Numbered from the stretch's first letter, positions 52,081-62,659 are shown. The stretch: DNA of 64,000 nucleotides from JANWXD01 sp037446115 (GCA_037446115.1 JBBIJF010000001.1:62001-126000); one strand, 5' to 3'. Program-made: numbers and translations. Notes: a model not told the origin generated them from the sequence alone.

Positions 52081-53025
52081 CTAAGCCGGACCGTTCCCCG
52101 ATCTCTGCGCGGTGACCTGCCCGTCGCCGGAGTCAGAGACACCGGTCCGAGCGGCGGGAAACGGCTCGACATGCACCAGAACGTCCGCGACCCAGTCCAG
52201 GCGCTGCCGGATCCGGAACCGGACTTCTGTGGCGATCTCGTGAGAGGCGCGCACCGTCATTTCGGGGTCCACTTCCAGGTGGAGATCCACGTGGTACTGC
52301 AGGCCGGTTTTCCGCGCGAAACATTTCTCGACGCCGAGCACGCCGGGGACGCTCAGGGCCACGGTGCGAATCTCCTCCATCCGGCTGCGATCCGGCATCG
52401 TGTCCATGAGCTGGAGTGTGGTGGAGCGAACCACGCGCAGGCCTGTGAAAATCACGATCACGCCCACAGCCGCACCCCCGTAGTGATCGGCGGCCAGGAA
52501 CCGTGCGGGATCGTAGAGCGTCAGCCCGACGGCGGCGAGCGCCACACAACCGGAGAGCACGTCCACCAGGTCGTTGTACGCATCGGCCACCAGCGCCGAA
52601 CTGCGCAGCCTCCGGCCGTAGCGGAATTTCACCGCCGACAGTACAGATTTCAAACCGATCGAGGCCACCAGCGGCCACACAGCCCACGCGGCCGGCGGAT
52701 CGTGCACTTCCTGCGCGCGATCGAGCGAACGCACGATGATTACAGCTCCCGCCGCCGCCAGCATCATGCCCACCACAAGCCCCGTGAGGATTTCCAGACG
52801 CCCGTGTCCGTACGGGTGATTGGCGTCGGGAGGCTTGGCCGCCATCAGCAGGCCGAACAGCACCGCCAGCGAGGCGCCGACATCCCCCGCAGACTCCACG
52901 CCGTCAGCAACCACCGCCGTCGAACCGGCCATCAGCCCTATTACGATCTTGGTGACCGCCAGAGCTGCGCTGATCGCCATCCCGGCGAATGCGACGCGCC
53001 ACCCTTGCGCGGCTACGGCGCCCAT
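52081..53025 (-). CDS. Cation diffusion facilitator (metal efflux) protein
   Basis: A 314-residue membrane transporter of the CDF family, which exports Zn2+, Fe2+, Mn2+ or similar ions by proton antiport. Six transmembrane helices are predicted in the first 210 residues. Metal-site residues are in VVADGVESAGDV and in SSALVADAYNDLVDVLS, and the ANHPYGHGRLE loop is present. A cytoplasmic C-terminal domain (about 215-300) contains HVDLHLEVDPEMTV, typical of the metal-sensing dimer domain. The first site begins with Asp rather than His. The metal is not predictable with confidence. Confidence 0.9.
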   Translation of the reverse strand: MGAVAAQGWRVAFAGMAISAALAVTKIVIGLMAGSTAVVADGVESAGDVGASLAVLFGLLMAAKPPDANHPYGHGRLEILTGLVVGMMLAAAGAVIIVRSLDRAQEVHDPPAAWAVWPLVASIGLKSVLSAVKFRYGRRLRSSALVADAYNDLVDVLSGCVALAAVGLTLYDPARFLAADHYGGAAVGVIVIFTGLRVVRSTTLQLMDTMPDRSRMEEIRTVALSVPGVLGVEKCFARKTGLQYHVDLHLEVDPEMTVRASHEIATEVRFRIRQRLDWVADVLVHVEPFPAARTGVSDSGDGQVTAQRSGNGPA

Positions 53026-53031
53026 GCCCGC

Positions 53032-53037
53032 ACTATA
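53032..53037 (-). promoter_or_regulatory. -10-like hexamer before the cation efflux gene
   Basis: TATAGT on the minus strand ends 6 bases before the ATG at 53025. The gap GCGGGC cannot hold a useful ribosome site. The message is probably leaderless. Confidence 0.5.
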
Positions 53038-53098
53038 GCGCAGGCGCAGGCTGCCCTTGCCTGCGGCCGATGCCCGCTGCTATTCTCGAATCCGGCAC

Positions 53099-53383
53099 AT
53101 GAAGCTGCAGGATGTACGCAAGCTGACGGTGCGCCAGCGCGCCCGGGTCCGCTTCCGTTTGCGGAACGGTCTGGAGTGCATCGTGGATGAACACGGCATC
53201 AGCCGGGTTCCCGAACTCCGCGAACCCCCGCGATTCAACCTCGAAGAGGAGTTTGCCGCCGCCACCGTTTTCACCTTGGAACCCGCCGCCGGCGGCGCCG
53301 CCCGCCCGCTAACTCGCCAAGAGCTGGAGTCGTGGATCGGAGCGACATCCGCCGTGGCCGCCCAGGAGCACGCCGAAGAGTAG
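53099..53383 (+). CDS. Small hypothetical protein (94 residues)
   Basis: A 94-residue soluble, basic-to-acidic protein starting MKLQDVRKLTVRQRARVRFRL, with a conserved-looking core NGLECIVDEHGISRVPEL. The N-terminal half is Arg-rich and the C-terminus is acidic. ATG 53099 was chosen because the 14 upstream codons are poor protein; TATTCT lies 12 bases before it. It is transcribed divergently from the cation efflux gene. I do not recognise a family with known function. Confidence 0.6.
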   Translation: MKLQDVRKLTVRQRARVRFRLRNGLECIVDEHGISRVPELREPPRFNLEEEFAAATVFTLEPAAGGAARPLTRQELESWIGATSAVAAQEHAEE

Positions 53384-53432
53384 TTCTTGCAGAACACACG
53401 TTACTCCGGGACGGGAAACCGGCCATTACCGT

Positions 53433-53457
53433 GATGCCGGCGACGCTCAACGGCATC
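53433..53457. repeat. Inverted repeat upstream of the TonB receptor gene
   Basis: GATGCCG (53433-53439) and CGGCATC (53451-53457) are perfect 7-base complements around an 11-base loop. It lies 50 bases after the small hypothetical gene in the 276-base gap before the TonB receptor. It has no T-tract. The rest of the gap shows only a TTGACA near its end. Confidence 0.3.
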
Positions 53458-53592
53458 CCTGGAAAGAACCTCCGCAGCCGTCCTCGCTAGTACTCCGGGT
53501 CTGGATCACCCTGCGAGCAACTCCAACTTGCCGCTCCTAAACCGCCCAGACCAGCCTTCAATAGCACAAGCAGGAAAAAACACGATAAACCC

Positions 53593-53598
53593 TTGACA
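53593..53598 (+). promoter_or_regulatory. -35-like box before the TonB receptor gene
   Basis: A perfect TTGACA lies 62 bases upstream of the receptor ATG. No good -10 hexamer is found at 16-18 bases, so this could belong to a variant promoter. An AGGGGGAA ribosome site sits just before the ATG. Confidence 0.3.
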
Positions 53599-53659
53599 AG
53601 AGCGGCACTCTGTGGTAAGTAGTGTGCCGGGTTTAATGTGTAACGGGTAGGGGGAACCT

Positions 53660-56600
53660 ATGAAACACTTGTATCGCCTCGCAGTCACCGCTATGTTGAT
53701 CCGGGTCGGCTTATCCGGCCAAGCGCTGACTTCACTCAGCGGAACCGTAACGGACCCGACAGGAGCGGTGATTCCCAATGCCACTCTCGTGCTCGAAAAC
53801 GTCGAGCGGGGCACAAAACGGGAGACCGTCTCGGACGGCGCGGGCCGGTACGCCTTTCTCCAGGTCCAGCCGGACGTTTACCGGATCACCGCCCGGGCCC
53901 CCGGGTTTGTAGATGTTGCCATCGAGCGCGTCGAGCTGCTTGTCAACACTCCGGCCACGGTGAACATCCGGTTTGAAAAAGTGGGGGCGGTGGCCGAAAC
54001 CGTCTCCATCTCTGCCGAGGGAGTTCAGGTCAACACCGTGGACGCAAGTCTCGGCCATGCCCTGGGCAGCACCGCTGTGACCCAGCTTCCCATGAACGCC
54101 CGGAACGTGGTGAGTTTGTTGGCGCTGCAGCCCGGGGTGGTCTTCATCGGCGAGTTCAACACGGATGACCGTAACGGGGCCGTCAACGGGGGTAAAAGCG
54201 ACCAGGCCAACGTCACGCTCGACGGTGTGGATGTCAACGACCAGCAATACCGCTACGCCTTCACGAGTGTTCTGCGTGTGACGCTGGACTCGGTTCAGGA
54301 GTTTCGGGTCACGACGCTGAACGCCACCGCCGACCAAGGGCGCACTTCCGGAGCCCAGGTGGCCCTGGTGACGAAGAACGGCACCAATGAGCTTCACGGG
54401 TCGCTCTACGAATACCATCGCAACACCGTTACGACCGCCAATGACTTCTTCCTCAACGCCTCGGGTGTGGAGCGTCCCAAGCTGATCCGCAACATTTTCG
54501 GCGGTTCCATCGGCGGGCCGATCAAACGGAACCGTTTGTTCTACTTCGGCAATTTCGAGGGCAGGCGGGATGCCCGGGACGGCCAGGCCGTACGGTTCGT
54601 GCCCTCGCGGCTCATGCGCCAGGGAATCTTGCAGTACCAGCGCGCCGACGGGAGCATCGCTCAAGTGACCCCCGCCGACATCCGCGCCAAACTGGACCCC
54701 AACGGACCCAACCCGGCGGCCCTCCGTCTGTTACAGAGCTACCCGGAACCGAACGACACCAGCGTCGGCGACAACCTGAACATCATGGGTTTCCGCTTCA
54801 AGGCGCCCACGCCCTTAAGATGGAACACATACATCGCGCGCTTCGACTACACCGTGGACAGCCAGGCACGCCACACGCTGTTTGCCCGAGGGAATCTGCA
54901 AAATGACCGCTCGCTCAGCCTTCCGCAATTTCCGGGAGAGCAGCCGAACAGCGTGAATCTCAACAACAGCAAGGGGCTGGCCATGGGATTGACATCCGTG
55001 CTCCGCCCCAACTGGGTGAGCAATTTCCGCTTCGGCTTCACGCGGCAAGGATTCGAAGATACGGGCATCGGCCACTTTCGCTCGGTGACGTTCCGAGGGC
55101 TGGATTCCCGATACGGCCTCAGCAAGGGCTTTGCCGCCAATATCCCCGTTTACACGATTTCCGAGGACATGTCCTGGATCCGTGGCGGACACACGGTGCA
55201 GTACGGATTTGTGGCCCGCGTGATCCGCCAGAACCGGGTCAATTATGCCAATTCGTTTTCGAGCGCTGTCACCAACGCGTCGTGGCTGATTGACAGCGGC
55301 GCCGAACTCAACCGTCCGTTCACCGACATGGCGCCCACCTTCCGCGTCGCCTTCCGCGACGCGGCCACGGCCGTCTTAGGCCTGGTGACTCAGGGGAACG
55401 CCCGGTACAACTTCCTGGTGGACGGTTCGCGGCTCAACGAAGGAGATCCCATCCGCCGCACTTTTGCAGGCGAGGAATATGAGTTTTATGTCCAGGACAG
55501 CTGGCGGATCACGCGAAGCCTGACGGTTACGGCGGGCTTGCGGTGGTCTCTGATGCCGCCCATCCGCGAAGCCAACGGCCAGCAGATTTCTCCCGACATC
55601 CCCATCGGAGACTGGTTTGACCGGCGCGGAGGGCTGGCCGAGCAGGGGCGCTCGAATGTGGAAGCGGGTTTGATCTCCTACGTCGTTTCCAGCAGCCCGC
55701 AGGGCCGGCCGCTGTACCCGTACCACAAGAAGAACTTCGCGCCGCGGCTGGCGATCGCCTACTCACCGCAGGCAACCAGCCGGATCGGCAGGTTCTTCTT
55801 CGGCGGGCCGGGGCGCACCTCCATCCGGGCCGGGTGGGGGATGTTTTATGATCTGTTCGGCAGCGGCATCATCCGCACCTACGACGCCACAGCGTTTGGC
55901 TTGTCCACGTCTCTGACGAATCCCTCCGCCGTCGTCACGCTTGCCTCGGCGCCGCGGTTTACGGGCTTCCAGGACGTTCCCGAGTCGCTGCTGCCCCCGC
56001 CCCCGAAGGGAGGCTTTCCGGCGACTTACCCGAACCTGTTCGCCATTACCAACGGATTGGATGACACCCTCGTGCCGCCCTACAGCATGAACCTAAACTT
56101 CAGTGTCGGCCGGGAGTTCAGTAGCGGCTGGTTCGTGCAGGGCTCCTACGTGGGCCGGCTTTCGCGCAGATCCCTGGCCCGTTCCGACGTCGCCACGCCC
56201 ACCAACCTCAAGGACCCCAAGTCCGGACAGACGTATTTCCAGGCGGCACAGATTCTGGCTCGCCTTGCCATGGCGGACACTCCCGTAGCGAATGTGCAGC
56301 CGGTGCCCTTTTGGGAGAACCTGTGGGCCGGAGCGGCGTCCGGAGGCCTGACGGCCACGCAAGTCGTCTACAACCGTTACTACGTGAACGCTCCGGACTG
56401 GACGTTCGCCCTTTACCAGCTGGACACCGGTGCGGGACAAGGAAACTGCGCGGCCCGGAACCGCTGCAGCATTCTCGGACCGTGGGCGATGTTCCACCCG
56501 CAGTACTCCTACCTGTCGGTGTTTCGCTCGATTGCCGGGGGCAACTACCATGGCATGCAGTGGAACGTGCGGAAGCGGTTTGCCAGCGGGGACTTCCTCG

Positions 56601-57316
56601 ACTTCAATTACACCTGGTCCAAGTCCATTGACCTGCGTTCCTCCACCGAGCGTGCCGGGACGAACACCGGGGTCATCATCAACCCGTGGTTCCCGGGCCA
56701 GTACAAGGCGGTGTCCGATTACGACGTCACCCATTCGGTGAGCGCGGGCTTTGTCTACCATCTTCCGTTCGGTCGCGGCCAGCGGTTTGGCTCCACGGTC
56801 AGCCGTGCGCTCGATCTGCTGGTGGGCGGCTGGCAGCTCTCCGGTCTGTACCGCCACAGCACCGGCTTCCCCGTCAGTGTGGGCAACGGGCGCTTCTGGC
56901 CGACCAACTGGAACCTGACCGGCTGGGCGACGCAGGTTGGTCCGGTTTCGACCAAGACGACCAAAAACGCCCCGGCCGTCGCGGGCGCGGGAGGGCCGAA
57001 TCTGTTCGCCGACCCGCGAGTGGCCATCAAGGCTTACGATTACACGTTGCCGGGGGAGATCGGGCAGCGCAACGGACTGCGCGGTGACGGCTATTTCGGG
57101 ATCGATGCCGGCCTAAGCAAGCGCTTCGTGATGCCCTATGCCGACGGCAGGCACAGCCTGCAGTTTCGTTGGGAGACGTTCAACCTGACCAACTCGGTGC
57201 GCTTTGACGTCAACAGCCTTTCGCTGGACCTCGGCAACACCGGAACATTCGGCAAGTACGGCGACACGCTCACCAGTTCGCGGGTGATGCAGTTCGGGTT
57301 GCGCTACGAGTTCTAA
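53660..57316 (+). CDS. TonB-dependent receptor, Oar-like, with carboxypeptidase-regulatory-like domain
   Basis: A 1218-residue outer-membrane receptor. A signal peptide (about 1-21) is followed by a carboxypeptidase-regulatory-like beta-sandwich (about 27-110, SLSGTVTDPTGAVIPNATL), a plug domain (about 115-235, with QLPMNARNVVSLLALQPGV and NGGKSDQANVTLDGVDVND), and a large beta-barrel ending in the aromatic LRYEF typical of outer-membrane proteins. Such receptors are greatly expanded in acidobacteria and are thought to import or bind large carbohydrates or peptides. No partner SusD or regulator is adjacent, so the substrate is unknown. The ATG has a clear AGGGGGAA ribosome site. Confidence 0.92.
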   Translation: MKHLYRLAVTAMLIRVGLSGQALTSLSGTVTDPTGAVIPNATLVLENVERGTKRETVSDGAGRYAFLQVQPDVYRITARAPGFVDVAIERVELLVNTPATVNIRFEKVGAVAETVSISAEGVQVNTVDASLGHALGSTAVTQLPMNARNVVSLLALQPGVVFIGEFNTDDRNGAVNGGKSDQANVTLDGVDVNDQQYRYAFTSVLRVTLDSVQEFRVTTLNATADQGRTSGAQVALVTKNGTNELHGSLYEYHRNTVTTANDFFLNASGVERPKLIRNIFGGSIGGPIKRNRLFYFGNFEGRRDARDGQAVRFVPSRLMRQGILQYQRADGSIAQVTPADIRAKLDPNGPNPAALRLLQSYPEPNDTSVGDNLNIMGFRFKAPTPLRWNTYIARFDYTVDSQARHTLFARGNLQNDRSLSLPQFPGEQPNSVNLNNSKGLAMGLTSVLRPNWVSNFRFGFTRQGFEDTGIGHFRSVTFRGLDSRYGLSKGFAANIPVYTISEDMSWIRGGHTVQYGFVARVIRQNRVNYANSFSSAVTNASWLIDSGAELNRPFTDMAPTFRVAFRDAATAVLGLVTQGNARYNFLVDGSRLNEGDPIRRTFAGEEYEFYVQDSWRITRSLTVTAGLRWSLMPPIREANGQQISPDIPIGDWFDRRGGLAEQGRSNVEAGLISYVVSSSPQGRPLYPYHKKNFAPRLAIAYSPQATSRIGRFFFGGPGRTSIRAGWGMFYDLFGSGIIRTYDATAFGLSTSLTNPSAVVTLASAPRFTGFQDVPESLLPPPPKGGFPATYPNLFAITNGLDDTLVPPYSMNLNFSVGREFSSGWFVQGSYVGRLSRRSLARSDVATPTNLKDPKSGQTYFQAAQILARLAMADTPVANVQPVPFWENLWAGAASGGLTATQVVYNRYYVNAPDWTFALYQLDTGAGQGNCAARNRCSILGPWAMFHPQYSYLSVFRSIAGGNYHGMQWNVRKRFASGDFLDFNYTWSKSIDLRSSTERAGTNTGVIINPWFPGQYKAVSDYDVTHSVSAGFVYHLPFGRGQRFGSTVSRALDLLVGGWQLSGLYRHSTGFPVSVGNGRFWPTNWNLTGWATQVGPVSTKTTKNAPAVAGAGGPNLFADPRVAIKAYDYTLPGEIGQRNGLRGDGYFGIDAGLSKRFVMPYADGRHSLQFRWETFNLTNSVRFDVNSLSLDLGNTGTFGKYGDTLTSSRVMQFGLRYEF

Positions 57317-57326
57317 GCTTTCCCAT

Positions 57327-57352
57327 CCGCCCGGCGCTATCATACCGGGTGG
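57327..57352 (+). promoter_or_regulatory. Hairpin at the start of the DUF72 gene
   Basis: CCGCCCGG (57327-57334) pairs with CCGGGTGG (57345-57352) with one G-T pair. It lies 11 bases after the TonB receptor stop and contains the GTG candidate start of the next gene. It may act as a weak terminator or a translational lid. Confidence 0.3.
57338..57343 (+). promoter_or_regulatory. -10-like hexamer before the DUF72 gene
   Basis: TATCAT lies 5 bases before GTG 57349 and 11 bases before ATG 57355. It sits in the loop of the hairpin 57327-57352. It fits the leaderless pattern. Confidence 0.35.
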
Positions 57353-58329
57353 GGATGGAACCTCCCGCTCGAGCCTGGCAACCCACTCTGTTCGAGGCGC
57401 CTCGATCTTTTGATCGCGAGGCGCTGGCGCGCCGCCTCCGCGCGCTGGCCGCCCAGGGCATTTTCATCGGCACCAGTTCGTGGAAGTATCAGGGCTGGCT
57501 CGGGCAGATTTACACCCGGGAGCGCTACCTCGAACGCAGCCGGTTTTCCGAGAAGCTGTTCCAGAGCACGTGCCTGGCTGAGTATGCCGAAACGTTTCCC
57601 ATCGTATGCGGCGATTTCTCCTTCTATCAGTTTCCCTCAGAGGTCTACTGGCGCCGGCTGTTCGGCTCCGCGCCGCCCGGCCTGCTTTACGCTTTCAAGG
57701 CCCCTGAGCAGATCACCGTCGAGACCTTCCCGCGCCACGACCGCTACGGCCCTCAGGCGGGGACCCGGAATGAGTTCTTCCTCGACGCGGAGCGGTTCGG
57801 CCAGGAGTTCCTCCAGCGCCTGCTCCCCTACCGCGCCCAGGTCGCAGTGATCATCATCGAGTTCGGAGCGTTCTCCAGGCACCGCTACCGCCAGGGAAGC
57901 GCTTTTGCAGCGGATCTCGACAGGTTCCTCTCCCGTCTCCCGGACACATTTCGCTACGCAGTTGAAATTCGCAACCCGGATTTTCTGGTCCCCGATTATT
58001 TCGAGTGCCTCCGGGCTCACGGCGTGGCACACGTGTTCAACGCCTGGACCCGGATGCCGGAACTGGCGTTGCAGTTGTCCCTGCGGCCGGCCTTTACGGC
58101 GGATTTCACGGTCTGCCGGGCCCTGCTGCGCCGCGGCCGGTCTTACGAAGAGGCCGTACGGATGTTTGCGCCTTATGAGCGGGTCCGGGACCCGAATCCC
58201 GAGGTCCGCGCCGCAATCCGCCAGCTGATCCAGCGCGCCACAGAGGCCCGGCAGGCGGCATACATTTTCGTGAACAATCGCCTGGAAGGAAACGCCCCGG
58301 AGACGATTCGCGCCATCGTCGAAGGCTAG
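57349..58329 (+). CDS. DUF72-domain protein (YecE-like)
   Basis: A 326-residue protein of the DUF72 family, a TIM-barrel-like fold. Landmarks include FIGTSSWKYQGW near the N-terminus, FSFYQFPSEVYWRRLF, FYAFKAPEQITVE-like strands, FRYAVEIRNPDF and YIFVNNRLEGNAPETI at the end. The family function is unknown; it is metal- or sugar-enzyme-like in structure. The start could be GTG 57349 or ATG 57355. It follows the TonB receptor by 32 bases but probably has its own promoter. The next gene, mscL, has its own ribosome site. Confidence 0.82.
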   Translation: MGMEPPARAWQPTLFEAPRSFDREALARRLRALAAQGIFIGTSSWKYQGWLGQIYTRERYLERSRFSEKLFQSTCLAEYAETFPIVCGDFSFYQFPSEVYWRRLFGSAPPGLLYAFKAPEQITVETFPRHDRYGPQAGTRNEFFLDAERFGQEFLQRLLPYRAQVAVIIIEFGAFSRHRYRQGSAFAADLDRFLSRLPDTFRYAVEIRNPDFLVPDYFECLRAHGVAHVFNAWTRMPELALQLSLRPAFTADFTVCRALLRRGRSYEEAVRMFAPYERVRDPNPEVRAAIRQLIQRATEARQAAYIFVNNRLEGNAPETIRAIVEG

Positions 58330-58392
58330 ACAAACGGCGCAGCGCCGAAGTACGTTTAGCTGGATGACTCCCCTCGAAACCGGAGGTTTTCC

Positions 58393-58803
58393 ATGCTGAA
58401 AGAACTGAAGGAGTTTCTATTTCGCGGCAACGTGATCGAACTGGCGGTTGCCGTGGTCATGGGCGGGGCCTTCGGCGCCGTGGTGAACGCCTTCGTCAAA
58501 GACTTGCTCACACCGCTGATCGCCGCCATCGGAGGACAGCCCGACTTTTCGGGGTTGACCTTTACCATTAACAACAGCCGGTTTCTCTACGGCGATTTCC
58601 TCAACGCCGTCGTCAGTTTCCTTCTGATTGGGACAGCCGTATATGTTTTCGTCGTGGCGCCCATGAAGGCGATTGCGGCGCGAGGCAGCAAGCCCGAGCC
58701 CTCGCCCGAGCCTCGCAGCAAGCAATGCCCGGAATGCCTCAGTGAAATCCCGCTCGCGGCACGGCGCTGCGCTTACTGCACTGCGGTGCTGAGCGGAGCC
58801 TGA
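58393..58803 (+). CDS. mscL: Large-conductance mechanosensitive channel with C-terminal zinc ribbon
   Basis: A 136-residue pentameric channel that opens under membrane tension to release solutes during osmotic shock. The first helix region is FRGNVIELAVAVVMGGAFGAVV, followed by FVKDLLTPLIA and the second helix FLNAVVSFLLIGTAVYVFVV. Instead of only the usual C-terminal helix, the tail has a linker rich in Pro/Ser and a zinc-ribbon motif CPECLSEIPLAARRCAYC. Such ribbons occur in some bacterial MscL proteins. GGAGG at 58382-58386 is a good ribosome site. A CGGCG/CGCCG hairpin precedes it at 58335-58347. Confidence 0.93.
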   Translation: MLKELKEFLFRGNVIELAVAVVMGGAFGAVVNAFVKDLLTPLIAAIGGQPDFSGLTFTINNSRFLYGDFLNAVVSFLLIGTAVYVFVVAPMKAIAARGSKPEPSPEPRSKQCPECLSEIPLAARRCAYCTAVLSGA

Positions 58804-60048
58804 TCAGATGAACTTGTACTGTCCGGGAACCGGCAGTGGCGGCACCTCCATGGCGAGTTTGTAATCAAAGGCTTTAGGCTGGAGATCCTGCTTAGAGTTC
58901 ATGATCATGTCCCAGGTAATCTCCAGGCCGGAGTAGGCCGATTCCCGCGCCATGATGCAGGTCATCGTGCTTTCCGCCACCGCCATGCCGTGGTTGAGGT
59001 AGGGGCCCTCGCCCCGAATACTCTTGACCATGTTGATGTGTTCCTGGACGTAGGGGCTTACCGGACCCTTGGTTCCCAGATCGAGCCCGTTGGTGCGTCC
59101 CTTGGTGCCCACGATCAGGTCGTCCACTTTCCGGAAACAGCCTTGGGGGTACTGGCGGCAGTGACTGGACAGGTGCACGCCGTTCGGGTAGACGAAGTCC
59201 GAACTCATGTGGTCGTAGATGTTGCCGTAGAGCTCTTCGCGAGGCCTCCAGGCGGCGCCCCCCGAGGCCACGACGCGGACCGGATGCGTTCCCATCACCC
59301 AGTTCATGAAGTCAATGTTGTGGAAGTGCTGCTCCACGATCTGGTCGCCGCAGATCCACAGGAAGGAGTACCAGTTGCGGTGTTGCCATTCCATGTCGCC
59401 CCACTTGGGATCGCGGGCCTTGGCATGCATCACCGGTCCGCTCAGGTAGTTGGAATACAACGCCACAATTTCCCCGATGGCGCCGTTGCGGATCTTGTCC
59501 ACCGTTTCGATGTACTCCTGCTGGGAACGACGCTGCGCCCCGGACACGACGGTCAGTTTTTTCTCTTCCGCCTTCTTCACGGCCTCCATGAAGCGCCGCA
59601 CGCCCACGGGATCGGTGGCGATGGGCTTCTCGCAGAAGACGTGCTTTCCGGCGTTGATTGCCGCCTCAAAATGCTCGGGCCGGTAGCCCGGCGGCGTGCA
59701 AAGCATGACGATGTCCACGTCCGTAGCGATCAGCTTCTTATAAGCGTCGAAGCCCACAAAGCGCTTGTCGGGATCCACTTTGATGCGGCTTGCCAGATCC
59801 GGCCTCTTTTGCCGGAGCCGGGCCAGGGACTGTTCGAGCTTGTCTTCGAAGATGTCGGCCATCGCCACCACTTCGACGTTTTCCGTCCCGGACAGCAGGT
59901 CCAGCACGGCCTGTGTCCCGCGCCCTCCGCAGCCGACCAGCCCCGCCTTAAGCAGTTCCGCCCCGGCGCCCCGGACCAGTTGCGGGCGGACGATGAGAAA
60001 CGTGGAGGCGCCGGCGCCCATCAGTTGCCGGCGAGAAAGTTTGTCCAT
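58804..60048 (-). CDS. Tat-exported Gfo/Idh/MocA oxidoreductase (second copy)
   Basis: A 414-residue NAD(P)-dependent oxidoreductase with a twin-arginine signal (KLSRRQLMGAGASTFLIV). The Rossmann motif is GLVGCGGRGTQA, the CEKPIATDP segment carries the catalytic lysine, and the C-terminal beta domain starts near GAIGEIVA. Gfo/Idh/MocA enzymes act on sugars or cyclitols; the Tat signal suggests that the folded, cofactor-loaded enzyme works in the periplasm. It is a close tandem paralogue of the upstream gene and shares the exact C-terminal VPPLPVPGQYKFI. ATG 60048 follows an AAGGAGGA site; an upstream extension into the paralogue's end was rejected. Confidence 0.88.
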   Translation of the reverse strand: MDKLSRRQLMGAGASTFLIVRPQLVRGAGAELLKAGLVGCGGRGTQAVLDLLSGTENVEVVAMADIFEDKLEQSLARLRQKRPDLASRIKVDPDKRFVGFDAYKKLIATDVDIVMLCTPPGYRPEHFEAAINAGKHVFCEKPIATDPVGVRRFMEAVKKAEEKKLTVVSGAQRRSQQEYIETVDKIRNGAIGEIVALYSNYLSGPVMHAKARDPKWGDMEWQHRNWYSFLWICGDQIVEQHFHNIDFMNWVMGTHPVRVVASGGAAWRPREELYGNIYDHMSSDFVYPNGVHLSSHCRQYPQGCFRKVDDLIVGTKGRTNGLDLGTKGPVSPYVQEHINMVKSIRGEGPYLNHGMAVAESTMTCIMARESAYSGLEITWDMIMNSKQDLQPKAFDYKLAMEVPPLPVPGQYKFI

Positions 60049-60065
60049 GACCTTCTGTCCTCCTT

Positions 60066-61400
<1,335 letters not shown>

Positions 61401-61478
61401 GGTTCACCTCGGAGGCTTCCCATTCTATACCCGTTGCGGGCGCGCGTGTCTGCCGGCGAGGTTTGCGCCGCACCGCGG

Positions 61479-61484
61479 TAGAAT
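61479..61484 (+). promoter_or_regulatory. -10-like hexamer before the FG-GAP gene
   Basis: TAGAAT ends 6 bases before the ATG at 61491, with CGCGCC between and no Shine-Dalgarno site. A leaderless message is likely. Confidence 0.5.
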
Positions 61485-61490
61485 CGCGCC

Positions 61491-62618
61491 ATGCGGTACG
61501 GATTGCTGGTCGTCGTGGGCGCGGGGGCATGGCTGGCGTGGACGGCGGGCCGGCCGCCCGAAATTCCCTTCCGCAAGCACATGCTCGATCTCGGCGCCAG
61601 CGAAACCTGCGCCTTCGGAGATGTCAATCGGGATGGTCGCGCCGACATCATCTCGGGGGAGTTTTGGTACGAAGCGCCCTCCTGGAAGCCGCACCGGTTC
61701 CGCGAGATTTCCTTCACCAACAACTACGTGGATAACTTCAGCGACCTTGCCCTGGACGTGGACGAGGACGGAAACACGGATGTCATCAGCGTGTCCTGGT
61801 TCAGCCGCCGCATTGTCTGGTACCGCAACCCGGGCCGCGGGCAAGGAAACTGGACGGAGACAGTGATTGACCGCGGATTCCCTGTCGAGTTTGCCATTCT
61901 CGCCGATCTGGACAACGACGGCCGCGCGCGAGAGGTCCTTCCTCAGTTCGGTCAGGAACAGGCGCCTCTGGCGTGGTACGAAATCCGCGGCGGCACGTTT
62001 GTCCGCCACATCGCCTTTGAAAAAAGCATCCCTCACGGAATCGGCGCAGGGGACATCAATCGGGACGGCCGCACGGATATCCTCACACCGCGCGGGTGGC
62101 TGGAAGCTCCGCCGGATCCCCGGTCGGGCGCATGGACCTTCCACCCCGACTTCAATCTGGGAGCCACGGGTTTCCTGCACGTCCTCGACGTCAACGAGGA
62201 CGGCCGCCCGGACCTCGTCGGCTCGATGGCGCACGACTACGGCGTTTTCTGGCTCGAACGCCGCGAAGAGGGCGCGTGGCGCAAGCACGTGATTGACGAT
62301 TCCTGGTCGCAGGCCCATGCCCTCAGCGTCGCGGATCTGAACGGCGACGGGCGGCCGGACCTGATCACGGGCAAGCGGTACATGGCGCACAACGGGCGCG
62401 ATCCGGGCGAACGCGAGCCACTGGGAGTCTATTGGTACGAGTACCGTCAGGGCGCCGCCGGCATCGAATGGATCCGCCACATCGTGGACTACAGCACGCG
62501 CGCCGGAGGAGGCATGCAGATCCCGGTAGCGGACCTGGACGGCGACGGCGACCTGGATTTTGCCGTGGCGGGCAAGAGCGGTCTGTTTCTGTTCGAGAAC
62601 CTGACGGTCTCCCGCTGA
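61491..62618 (+). CDS. Exported FG-GAP/VCBS repeat protein
   Basis: A 375-residue protein with an N-terminal signal or anchor segment (MRYGLLVVVGAGAWLAWTAG). Seven calcium-binding DxNxDG-type loops repeat along the chain: DVNRDGRAD, DVDEDGNTD, DLDNDGRAR, DINRDGRTD, DVNEDGRPD, DLNGDGRPD and DLDGDGDLD. These mark FG-GAP/VCBS blades of a beta-propeller, as in integrin-like and carbohydrate-binding secreted proteins. No catalytic motif was found. It is divergent from the two Gfo/Idh/MocA genes and may work with them outside the cytoplasm; this is inference from position. Confidence 0.82.
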   Translation: MRYGLLVVVGAGAWLAWTAGRPPEIPFRKHMLDLGASETCAFGDVNRDGRADIISGEFWYEAPSWKPHRFREISFTNNYVDNFSDLALDVDEDGNTDVISVSWFSRRIVWYRNPGRGQGNWTETVIDRGFPVEFAILADLDNDGRAREVLPQFGQEQAPLAWYEIRGGTFVRHIAFEKSIPHGIGAGDINRDGRTDILTPRGWLEAPPDPRSGAWTFHPDFNLGATGFLHVLDVNEDGRPDLVGSMAHDYGVFWLERREEGAWRKHVIDDSWSQAHALSVADLNGDGRPDLITGKRYMAHNGRDPGEREPLGVYWYEYRQGAAGIEWIRHIVDYSTRAGGGMQIPVADLDGDGDLDFAVAGKSGLFLFENLTVSR

Positions 62619-62659
62619 GGCGTCAGGTTGGGGGGTCGACCCCGTCGCTGGGGGCGCAA

